Source: Clostridia bacterium
GTDB lineage: Bacteria; Bacillota_A; Clostridia; UMGS1883; HGM11501
Reading direction: 5' to 3'
Assembly (NCBI GenBank): GCA_017536285.1
Contig: JAFXHP010000025.1
Span: 1-5,472, forward strand
DNA length: 5,472 bases
Position 1 is the first letter of the stretch. Each line of letters starts with the position of its first letter. Under the pieces are notes generated by a model. It was not told the origin of the DNA and did not search any database. It saw nothing but the letters and a program-made list of their open reading frames with translations. Positions 1 to 5,472 of the stretch are shown here, piece after piece. Both the position numbers and the translations under genes were made by a program.

Positions 1-154
1 AGTTTCCAATTTACTGGGGTATAATAAAATAACGGAGCGGGAAGCAAAAATCATTTTAGCCTCCCTTTCCGATAACATTCTCCCCTTTCCCGCACCCATA
101 AAAAACGAAATAAGAAGTGCGGCAATGAAAAATATACTTATCAACTTAATCTGA
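1..154 (+). CDS. ctsR: CtsR transcriptional repressor, C-terminal fragment (5' end outside window)
   Basis: Reading from base 2 gives 50 uninterrupted codons ending in TGA at 152-154. No start codon is visible, so this is the 3' end of a gene that begins outside the window. The translated segment contains ITEREAKIILASLSDNILPF, and it ends in a hydrophobic, basic stretch (AAMKNILINLI). I recognise this as the C-terminal alpha-helical domain of CtsR, the dimerisation part that follows the DNA-binding winged helix. It aligns by eye with the Bacillus REAxMMxxxxDRSVLYIDLP...LRARMLKAML segment. CtsR represses class III heat-shock genes (its own operon, clpP and others) and is inactivated on heating and through McsB. 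The winged helix, including the arginine contacts to DNA, is not in the window and cannot be judged. Position directly before mcsA strongly supports the call. The stop codon overlaps the mcsA ribosome binding site. Confidence 0.87.
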   Translation, partial: VSNLLGYNKITEREAKIILASLSDNILPFPAPIKNEIRSAAMKNILINLI

Positions 155-159
155 AAGGA
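154..159 (+). promoter_or_regulatory. Ribosome binding site of mcsA, overlapping the ctsR stop
   Basis: AAAGGA lies 9 nt before the ATG at 169. Its first A is also the last base of the ctsR TGA stop, so terminating ribosomes sit on the mcsA initiation region. This suggests translational coupling and supports the ATG at 169 as the start. Confidence 0.7.
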
Positions 160-168
160 CTGATTTTT

Positions 169-636
169 ATGTTATGTGAAAGATGCAAGCACAATCAGGC
201 AACAATGCATTACACAGAGGTTATTAACGGCAAGGTGACAGAATATCACCTTTGCGAGAAATGTGCAAGAGAAGAAAAGCTTTCTGCTGAATTTACCGAT
301 TTTGACATTTTCAATATGTTTTCTCCCAAAAAGGAGAAAAACGAAACAGGGCTTATCTGCAAGAGCTGCAAAACCACATTGCCCGAATTTAAGAAAACCG
401 GTATTGCAGGCTGCTCAAAATGCTATGAAACCTTTGCTTCCGTAATTGAGTCCATGCTTTTAAGAACGCAGGGAACATCAAAGCACATTATGCCTGAGGA
501 AATCAAAAAGGAAGAAACCACCGACGAAAAAATAGCAAAGCTTCAGTTATCCCTGAAAAAGGCAATTGAAGCGGAAGAATATGAAAAGGCGGCAAAGATA
601 AGAGACGAAATCCGCACACTTAAGGAGGAGGCTTAA
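169..636 (+). CDS. mcsA: McsA, zinc-binding activator of the protein-arginine kinase McsB
   Basis: This 155-residue protein has four CxxC pairs at Cys3/Cys6, Cys29/Cys32, Cys64/Cys67 and Cys82/Cys85. They are consistent with two treble-clef-like zinc-binding modules. A charged linker (about residues 100-120) leads to a C-terminal UVR-type helical hairpin (about 121-154), recognisable by the core EYEKAAKIRDEI. This is the standard McsA layout. It is shorter than the roughly 185-residue Bacillus protein, mainly because the linker between zinc modules and the C-terminal tail are shorter. In the known system McsA binds and stimulates McsB and helps control CtsR and ClpC activity in the cytoplasm. 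The start at 169 has a good ribosome site and puts the first CxxC at residue 3, as in the family. It lies 14 nt after ctsR and 2 nt before mcsB. The call rests on the motifs and on the neighbours. Confidence 0.95.
   Translation: MLCERCKHNQATMHYTEVINGKVTEYHLCEKCAREEKLSAEFTDFDIFNMFSPKKEKNETGLICKSCKTTLPEFKKTGIAGCSKCYETFASVIESMLLRTQGTSKHIMPEEIKKEETTDEKIAKLQLSLKKAIEAEEYEKAAKIRDEIRTLKEEA
622..628 (+). promoter_or_regulatory. Strong ribosome binding site of mcsB inside the end of mcsA
   Basis: AAGGAGG is a near-perfect Shine-Dalgarno sequence 10 nt before the mcsB ATG at 639. It is embedded in the last codons of mcsA (Lys-Glu-Glu-Ala). It fixes the mcsB start and points to co-translation of activator and kinase. 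Confidence 0.8.
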
Positions 637-638
637 TT

Positions 639-1652
639 ATGAGCTGGTACAATGAAAACGGGCCCAAAAGCGAAGTTGTTGTAAGCACACGCTGTCGCTT
701 TGCAAGAAATTTATCAAGCTATAAATTTCCTTCGAAAATGACAAGCGACGAGGCGAACCGCTTAATAGGCGAAATAAGCGATACATTTTTTAATTCCAAT
801 GCTTCCTTTAAGGAGGAATTTTCTCTTACCAAATCAAACGAAGTTTCAAGAGAAGCACTCTTAACACTTTTTGAAAAGCATTTAATCAGCCGTGATATGG
901 TGAAAAATCCACTCCCCTCCGCAGTTTTGCTTAACAAAGACGAAACTGTTTCCATAATGCTTATGGAGGAGGATCACTTAAGGCTTCAGGTTATTCTTCC
1001 CGGCTATCAGACAAAGGAGGCACTTAAAACCGCATCGGATTTTGAAAAGCTTCTTGACGGAAGGTTCGGCTTTGCGAAAGATGAAAACTTAGGCTATCTT
1101 ACAGCCTGCCCCACAAACCTTGGAAGCGGTTTAAGAATTTCTGCCATGCTCCACCTTCCCGCCCTCACAATGACAAAAAGAATTGGTCAGATGCTTAATT
1201 CCGTGGGTAAGCTTGGTCTTACCATAAGAGGAATGTACGGTGAAGGCACAGAGGCAAGAGGTTGTTTATACCAGCTTTCAAATCAGGTTACCCTGGGAAT
1301 GACGGACGAAGAAATATTAACCAAGGTAAATTCCGTAATTGACCAGATAGTATCAATCGAGACAAAGCTAAGAGATGATATATTAAAGGCAAACGAAACA
1401 GAAATTAAAAACCGTGTTATGAGAGCATACGGCATACTTAAAAATTCCTATTCATTAACAAGCGAGGAAGCAATAGGTTACCTTTCCGATTTAAGACTTG
1501 GTAAAGCTCTCAGCATAACCGATTCGGACTATAAAAGCATTTCCCAAATGCTTGTTAAAGGCTCGCCCGCCTGCCTTATTTTTGAGGAAGGACTTTCAGA
1601 TCCTCTAAAACGAGATTTAAGACGAGCTGATTTAGCAAAAGAAATTTTATGA
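639..1652 (+). CDS. mcsB: McsB, protein-arginine kinase (EC 2.7.14.1)
   Basis: The 337-residue product has the phosphagen-kinase fold signature of McsB. It phosphorylates arginine side chains on client proteins with ATP, marking them for ClpCP, and acts on CtsR. Visible motifs, in order, are the nucleotide-contacting STRCRFARN (residues 16-24, arginines 18, 20, 23), EKHLIS (79-84), the acidic MEEDH loop (109-113), and CPTNLGSGLR (157-166) with the conserved cysteine Cys157. RGMYGEGTEA (197-206) carries the second conserved glutamate region, and YQLSNQ follows at 211-216. The C-terminal domain contains YLSDLRLG (281-288) and an RDLRRA motif at 325-330, the RDxxRA site known to bind phosphoarginine allosterically. 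The protein is about 25 residues shorter than the Bacillus enzyme. It lacks roughly 12 N-terminal residues and the tail after RDxxRA; no core motif is lost. It starts 2 nt after mcsA and ends 13 nt before clpC. Confidence 0.96.
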   Translation: MSWYNENGPKSEVVVSTRCRFARNLSSYKFPSKMTSDEANRLIGEISDTFFNSNASFKEEFSLTKSNEVSREALLTLFEKHLISRDMVKNPLPSAVLLNKDETVSIMLMEEDHLRLQVILPGYQTKEALKTASDFEKLLDGRFGFAKDENLGYLTACPTNLGSGLRISAMLHLPALTMTKRIGQMLNSVGKLGLTIRGMYGEGTEARGCLYQLSNQVTLGMTDEEILTKVNSVIDQIVSIETKLRDDILKANETEIKNRVMRAYGILKNSYSLTSEEAIGYLSDLRLGKALSITDSDYKSISQMLVKGSPACLIFEEGLSDPLKRDLRRADLAKEIL

Positions 1653-1657
1653 AAGGA
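1652..1657 (+). promoter_or_regulatory. Ribosome binding site of clpC, overlapping the mcsB stop
   Basis: AAAGGA lies 8 nt before the clpC ATG at 1666 and begins on the last base of the mcsB TGA stop. This repeats the arrangement at the ctsR-mcsA junction. An in-frame TAA at 1663-1665 directly precedes the clpC ATG, so no upstream in-frame start is possible. Confidence 0.7.
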
Positions 1658-1665
1658 TGATTTAA

Positions 1666-4101
1666 ATGGCATCTTTTGAAGACAGATTTACAGAAAAAGC
1701 CAAGCATGTTTTATCCGCGGCACAGGACTTTGCCGAAAAAATGGGCACAGGCTTTGTGGGAAGTGAGCATCTTCTTTTAGGCCTGCTTGACGAAGAAGCA
1801 GGCTCGGCATATCGCTATCTTACAAGCAAGGGTGTAACCCAAAATGCCGTAATTGATAAAATTTCCGAAATTTTAGAAATCCCCGGCGAAGCCAAGGCTG
1901 TTACGGAATACACCCCCAGAACCAAGAGGATTCTTGAAATAAGCTTTATGGAGGCAGGAAACTTAGGCTCCGGCTATATCGATACAGAGCATATATTACT
2001 TGCCTTATTCCGTGAAGGGCAGAATGTTGCCCTTCGGATCCTTGCCGCTATGGGCCTTCCGAGAAATGCATATAATGACATACTGAACTTTTTAGTAGGC
2101 GGAAACGAAACTGCTGCGTCTCCTAAAAACGGTGATGCTCACGGTAATGTGAAAAAAAGCAAAACTCCCACGTTGAGCCAGTTTGGCAGGGACCTTACAA
2201 AACAGGCAAAGGAAGGAAAGTTCGACCCGGTTATAGGCAGAGACGATGAAATTAACCGAGTTATTCAGATTTTATCCCGCAGAAGCAAGAATAACCCCTG
2301 CTTAATCGGGGAACCCGGCGTTGGTAAAACCGCCATAGCCGAAGGCCTTGCACAGATGATTGCAGAGGGCAATGTCCCCGAAAATCTCCGTGGAAAAAGC
2401 CTGTTTACTTTGGATTTATCCTCAATGCTTGCAGGTGCAAAATACAGAGGTGAATTTGAAGAAAGGCTTAAAACCGCCGTTGATGAAATTATAAAAAGCG
2501 GAAATGTGGTTTTGTTTATTGACGAAATTCACACCATCATCGGAGCAGGTGCAGCAGAGGGTGCGATTGATGCATCCAACATATTAAAACCCTCCCTCGC
2601 CCGTGGGGAGTTTCAGTTAATCGGTGCAACCACCATAAATGAGTACAGAAAATATATCGAAAAGGATGCGGCACTTGAGCGTCGTTTCCAGCCGGTAACC
2701 GTGGGTGAGCCCTCGGTTGAAGAGACAATAGAAATCCTTAAGGGATTAAAGGATAAGTACGAAGCCCACCATAACGTAGAAATCACTCCCGAGGCGATTA
2801 ATGCCGCGGCAAAGCTTTCCGCAAGATATATTTCAGACCGTTTCCTTCCCGATAAAGCCATTGACTTGATCGACGAAGCCTGCTCCAAGGCAAGGATGAT
2901 TACCTTAACACCTCCCGATGAGCTTAAGGCAATTGAAGAAGAGCTTTTAGAAGTCAAAAAGGAAAAGGATGCGGCAATAGCTTCCCAGGAATTTGAAAAC
3001 GCCGCACTCCTTCGTGACAAGGAAAAGGAGCTTTCTGAAAATCTCCGCCTTAAAAAGGACGAGTGGAATAAGAAAAACACCGAACGTCACACAGTTATCA
3101 CCGACGAGCATATCGCATCAATTCTCTCCGACTGGACGAAAATTCCCGTAAGCAGACTTGGCGAGGACGATGCAAAAAGGCTATTAAAGCTTGAAGAAAC
3201 CCTTCACGGCAGAGTCATCGGACAGCACGATGCAGTAAGTGCAGTATCCCGTGCCATAAGGCGTGGCAGAATGGGACTAAAGGACCCCAAACGTCCCATC
3301 GGTTCATTCATCTTCTTAGGCCCCACCGGTGTGGGTAAGACAGAGCTTTCAAAGGCACTTGCCGAGGCTATGTTTGCAGACGAGGATGCCATGATAAGAA
3401 TTGATATGTCAGAGTATATGGAAAAGCACTCGGTATCAAAGCTTGTTGGCTCCCCTCCCGGCTATGTTGGCTTTGAAGAGGGCGGTCAGCTTACGGAAAA
3501 GATAAGAAGAAAGCCCTATTCCGTTATTCTTTTCGACGAAATTGAAAAGGCACATCCCGATGTATTCAACATTATGCTCCAGATTTTGGACGACGGTATT
3601 TTAACCGATTCCCAGGGCAGAAAGGTTGATTTCAGAAACACGGTTATCATAATGACATCAAACATCGGTGCAAGAAAAATCACAGACACAGCAAAGTCCA
3701 TAGGCTTTTCGGACAATAATGCCGATGCCGATTATGAAAAGATTAAGGAAGGCGTTTTGTCCGAGCTAAAAAAAGAGTTCCGCCCCGAATTTCTTAACCG
3801 AATTGATGAAATAATAGTTTTCCATAAGCTTACGGAGCCGGAAATAAAGGAAATTGCCGCACTTATGCTTGAAAGCGTTAAAAAGAGAATGAAGGCAATG
3901 GAAATAGATGTTGAGTTTACCGACAATCTCGTTTCCATGATTGCAAAGGAAGGCTTTGATGCAACCTACGGTGCCCGCCCCTTAAGACGTGCAATTCAGA
4001 CAAAGGTTGAAGACTTTTTAGCAGAAAAGATGCTGGAAGGCGTAATAAAAGCCCCCACGAAAATCACCGTGGACTTTGATGAAAAAGTATTGATAAAATA
4101 A
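1666..4101 (+). CDS. clpC: ClpC, AAA+ protein unfoldase of the ClpCP protease
   Basis: This 811-residue protein is full length (Bacillus ClpC is about 810). The N domain has two Clp_N repeats (about 1-145). Thr9/Glu34 and Thr83/Glu108 match the two phosphoarginine pockets known in Bacillus (Thr7/Glu32, Thr81/Glu106). AAA+ domain 1 has Walker A GEPGVGKT (215-222), pore loop AGAKYRGEFE (Tyr260), Walker B VVLFIDE (Asp286-Glu287) and arginine fingers in ERR (338-340). The middle coiled coil (about 411-490) carries a UVR-like motif. In it, Phe443, Arg450 and Asp451 match Bacillus Phe436, Arg443 and Asp444, which control the inactive resting state. AAA+ domain 2 has Walker A GPTGVGKT (552-559), pore loop GYVG (599-602), Walker B ILFDE (Asp624-Glu625) and sensor 2 GARPLRR (769-775). 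The ClpP-docking loop is IGF at 679-681. ClpC unfolds clients with ATP and threads them into ClpP in the cytoplasm. It is the last gene of the operon. Confidence 0.97.
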   Translation: MASFEDRFTEKAKHVLSAAQDFAEKMGTGFVGSEHLLLGLLDEEAGSAYRYLTSKGVTQNAVIDKISEILEIPGEAKAVTEYTPRTKRILEISFMEAGNLGSGYIDTEHILLALFREGQNVALRILAAMGLPRNAYNDILNFLVGGNETAASPKNGDAHGNVKKSKTPTLSQFGRDLTKQAKEGKFDPVIGRDDEINRVIQILSRRSKNNPCLIGEPGVGKTAIAEGLAQMIAEGNVPENLRGKSLFTLDLSSMLAGAKYRGEFEERLKTAVDEIIKSGNVVLFIDEIHTIIGAGAAEGAIDASNILKPSLARGEFQLIGATTINEYRKYIEKDAALERRFQPVTVGEPSVEETIEILKGLKDKYEAHHNVEITPEAINAAAKLSARYISDRFLPDKAIDLIDEACSKARMITLTPPDELKAIEEELLEVKKEKDAAIASQEFENAALLRDKEKELSENLRLKKDEWNKKNTERHTVITDEHIASILSDWTKIPVSRLGEDDAKRLLKLEETLHGRVIGQHDAVSAVSRAIRRGRMGLKDPKRPIGSFIFLGPTGVGKTELSKALAEAMFADEDAMIRIDMSEYMEKHSVSKLVGSPPGYVGFEEGGQLTEKIRRKPYSVILFDEIEKAHPDVFNIMLQILDDGILTDSQGRKVDFRNTVIIMTSNIGARKITDTAKSIGFSDNNADADYEKIKEGVLSELKKEFRPEFLNRIDEIIVFHKLTEPEIKEIAALMLESVKKRMKAMEIDVEFTDNLVSMIAKEGFDATYGARPLRRAIQTKVEDFLAEKMLEGVIKAPTKITVDFDEKVLIK

Positions 4102-4136
4102 AAAAATCCGCAGTGCAAAAGCACTGCGGATTTTTT
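4101..4136. terminator. Bidirectional intrinsic terminator between convergent operons
   Basis: A perfect 10-bp stem (TCCGCAGTGC at 4107-4116 with GCACTGCGGA at 4121-4130) closes an AAAA loop. It is flanked by six A on the left and six T on the right. The arms are therefore 16 nt of perfect inverted repeat, and each strand reads as a GC-rich hairpin followed by a U run. It begins on the last base of the clpC stop and ends 1 nt before the stop codon of the convergent hydro-lyase beta gene. It can therefore terminate both transcripts. No other intergenic DNA separates the two operons. Confidence 0.95.
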
Positions 4137-4137
4137 A

Positions 4138-4692
4138 TTATTTAGATTCAAGATAGTTCTTTCTGCCTTCTTCATAAAGGTTATTACCCTCAGAGTCGAT
4201 TATTACAACAAGGGGCATATCCTCTACATAAAGCTTACGGAGTGCTTCTGCACCAAGGTCTTCATAAGCAATAAGCTCACACTTTTTGATGCACTTGGCA
4301 AGAAGTGCACCTGCACCGCCGATGGCACCAAAATATACGCCGTCGTACTTTTTCATTGCTTCAACTACTTCAGGAAGACGTGCACCCTTACCTATCATGC
4401 CCCTAGCACCAACGCTCATCATTGTGGGAGCGTATGCATCCATTCTTCCGCTGGTTGTGGGTCCGGCAGAGCCTATAACCTTACCCGGCTTTGCTGGAGT
4501 GGGGCCAACGTAATAAATGGTAGCATCTTTCGGATCAAAGGGAAGTGCTTCACCCTTTGCTAATGTTTCGCACATTCTCTTATGTCCCGCATCACGGGAG
4601 GTATAAATTTCACCGGTTAAATAAACCTTGTCGCCTGCCTTAAGTGTTCTTGCAAGCTCGCTTGTTAAAGGAAGATTAATATGCTTTTCCAT
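4138..4692 (-). CDS. Class I fumarate hydratase / L(+)-tartrate dehydratase, beta subunit
   Basis: The 184-residue product is the C-terminal-domain partner of iron-sulfur hydro-lyases such as fumarase (EC 4.2.1.2, fumarate plus water to L-malate). Family motifs are LKAGDKVYLTGEIYTSRDAGHKR (residues 17-39; the Arg33-Asp34 and His37-Lys38-Arg39 core), VGPTPAKPGKVIGSAGPTTSGRMD (62-85; Thr79/Thr80, Ser81, Arg83, Asp85), MIGKG (99-103, Lys102) and YFGAIGGAGALLA (120-132). These regions supply substrate-binding residues; the cluster cysteines belong to the alpha subunit. The length is normal for a separate beta subunit. The start ATG overlaps the alpha stop by one base (TAATG), and a strong ribosome site precedes it. 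An in-frame stop at 4708-4710 rules out a much earlier start. Fumarase is the likelier identity from the near-universal need for malate/fumarate conversion, but tartrate dehydratase cannot be excluded from sequence by eye, so no symbol is given. Confidence 0.9.
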   Translation of the reverse strand: MEKHINLPLTSELARTLKAGDKVYLTGEIYTSRDAGHKRMCETLAKGEALPFDPKDATIYYVGPTPAKPGKVIGSAGPTTSGRMDAYAPTMMSVGARGMIGKGARLPEVVEAMKKYDGVYFGAIGGAGALLAKCIKKCELIAYEDLGAEALRKLYVEDMPLVVIIDSEGNNLYEEGRKNYLESK

Positions 4693-5472
4693 TATATCAC
4701 CTCCGACTTATGACGTGTTACGTGACAGTTGATATTTACTGCACAGGGCATACCTGCGATATGTGTGGGAAGAGTTTCGATGTTAAGACCGATTGCAGTT
4801 GTCTTTCCGCCAAAGCCCTGGGGACCGATTCCGAGCTGATTGATTTTTTCGAGCATTTCCTTTTCAAGGTCAGCATAGAAAGGATCGGGATTTTCGGAAT
4901 CCAAACTTCTCATAAGAGCCTTCTTTGCAAGAAGAGCACACTTATCAAATGTTCCGCCGATGCCAACGCCTACCACCATGGGAGGGCAGGGATTGGGGCC
5001 TGCTGTTTCAACAACCTCCAATATAAAGTCCTTTATTCCCTGGAGACCTGCAGAGGGCTTGAACATTCTTATCATACTCATATTTTCGCTTCCGAAGCCC
5101 TTGGGACCAAGAGTGATTTTAACGTTCTCACCGGGAACGATTTCCGTGTAGAGCATTGCGGGTGTGTTATCGCCGGTGTTGCCGCGTCTTACAGGATCAG
5201 CCACAACGGACTTTCTTAAATAGCCTTTGTCATAACCGCGTCTTACACCTTCGTTTACGGCGTCTGTAAGGTCGCCGCCTGTAAGATGCACATCCTGACC
5301 GATTTCAAGGAATACACAAGCCATTCCGGTATCCTGACAAACGGGAACATCCTCACTGTCTGCAATTTCAAAGTTTTCAATAATATCATCAAGAACGCCC
5401 TTTGCAATTTCGCCGTCCTCACATGCACGGCAGGACTTAATTGCACATTTAACGTCCTCGGGAAGGTGGTTG
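4692..5472 (-). CDS. Class I fumarate hydratase / L(+)-tartrate dehydratase, alpha subunit (5' end outside window)
   Basis: The frame is open from the right edge (first full codon 5469-5471) to the TAA at 4692-4694, giving 259 residues. About 20 N-terminal residues appear to be missing, judged from a usual length near 280. The subunit binds the [4Fe-4S] cluster that activates substrate. Three cysteines sit in the family's ligand contexts: VCQDTG (Cys45 of the fragment, codon 5337-5339), NPCPPMVVGVGIGGT (Cys162, codon 4986-4988) and VNINCHVTRHK (Cys249, codon 4725-4727). Other recognisable blocks are RRGNTGDNTPA, KGFGSENMS, IGPQGFGGKTTA and LPTHIAGMPC with the conserved histidine. The reading frame continues well upstream of the Met codon at 5322-5324. 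That Met is internal, part of CQDTGMA. Such enzymes are oxygen-sensitive, which fits an anaerobe. The fragment also has an unusual N-terminal group of cysteines (Cys9, Cys14, Cys17). It is transcribed towards clpC. Confidence 0.92.
   Translation of the reverse strand, partial: NHLPEDVKCAIKSCRACEDGEIAKGVLDDIIENFEIADSEDVPVCQDTGMACVFLEIGQDVHLTGGDLTDAVNEGVRRGYDKGYLRKSVVADPVRRGNTGDNTPAMLYTEIVPGENVKITLGPKGFGSENMSMIRMFKPSAGLQGIKDFILEVVETAGPNPCPPMVVGVGIGGTFDKCALLAKKALMRSLDSENPDPFYADLEKEMLEKINQLGIGPQGFGGKTTAIGLNIETLPTHIAGMPCAVNINCHVTRHKSEVI
4696..4704 (-). promoter_or_regulatory. Near-perfect ribosome binding site of the beta subunit, inside the alpha gene
   Basis: On the minus strand GGAGGTGAT, complementary to the 16S rRNA tail over its whole length, lies just before the ATG at 4692; the GGAGG core is 7 nt away. 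It is embedded in the last codons of the alpha gene (Ser-Glu-Val-Ile). With the TAATG overlap it suggests coupled, roughly equal synthesis of the two subunits. Confidence 0.8.

Noticed and set aside
263..445. A 60-codon + strand frame within mcsA
   Set aside because: It overlaps mcsA in another frame, where the conserved CxxC pairs lie, and has no domain or good ribosome site.
810..1020. Three strong Shine-Dalgarno-like sequences inside mcsB (AAGGAGGAA at 810-818, GGAGGAGG near 965-972, AAAGGAGG at 1013-1020)
   Set aside because: None is followed within about 12 nt by ATG, GTG or TTG, so they are purine-rich codons for Lys and Glu rather than internal starts.
1657..1665. ATG-ATT-TAA mini frame just before clpC as a leader peptide
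   Set aside because: It has only two codons and its ATG overlaps the ribosome binding site. It is useful only as proof that clpC cannot start further upstream.
2613..3080. A 155-codon open frame on the - strand within clpC
   Set aside because: It is antisense to well-conserved ClpC sequence, and the product is a serine-rich low-complexity shadow.
4710..5219. A 169-codon open frame on the + strand
   Set aside because: It lies fully antisense to the hydro-lyase alpha gene, whose family motifs run through the whole stretch. Its product is cysteine- and histidine-rich without recognisable domains.
5322..5324. Met codon as a possible start of the hydro-lyase alpha subunit
   Set aside because: The frame stays open to the window edge, and the residues before this Met include the conserved VCQDTG with a cluster cysteine, so the Met is internal.
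5255..5446. A 63-codon open frame on the - strand overlapping the alpha gene in another frame
   Set aside because: The true alpha frame is open across this region and shows the CQDTGMA motif, so the second frame is a shadow.

Overview
The window looks like a chromosomal piece of a Gram-positive anaerobe or facultative anaerobe of the Firmicutes (Bacillota), most likely class Clostridia. The ctsR-mcsA-mcsB-clpC order is typical of that phylum. The McsA and McsB proteins have the compact ends I associate with clostridial versions, and the neighbouring fumarase-type enzyme is the oxygen-sensitive, two-subunit iron-sulfur class. I cannot name a genus from the sequence.

Left part (1-4101, + strand): a tightly packed protein-quality-control operon. 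It starts with the last 50 codons of ctsR, whose start lies outside the window. It continues with mcsA (zinc-finger activator), mcsB (protein-arginine kinase) and clpC (AAA+ unfoldase). Gaps between genes are 14, 2 and 13 nt, and no internal terminator is visible. In the known system, McsA activates McsB, McsB phosphorylates arginines on client proteins and on the CtsR repressor, and ClpC recognises phosphoarginine and feeds clients to ClpP. The key residues for this circuit that fall inside the window are present: the McsB kinase signatures, its C-terminal RDxxRA motif, and the paired Thr/Glu phosphoarginine pockets of the ClpC N domain.

Middle (4101-4136): a near-ideal, symmetric, bidirectional intrinsic terminator fills the whole 36-nt gap between two convergent operons.

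Right part (4138-5472, - strand): the beta subunit and most of the alpha subunit of a class I [4Fe-4S] hydro-lyase, fumarate hydratase or L(+)-tartrate dehydratase type. The genes overlap by one base (TAATG). The alpha gene is cut by the right edge and lacks only its first roughly 20 codons.

The window is almost completely coding; no gene-free stretch exceeds 40 nt. I saw no RNA gene, mobile element, CRISPR array, tandem repeat or unknown gene. This is a well-known stress operon beside a central-metabolism gene pair. I found no convincing undescribed system, and the findings below are modest.
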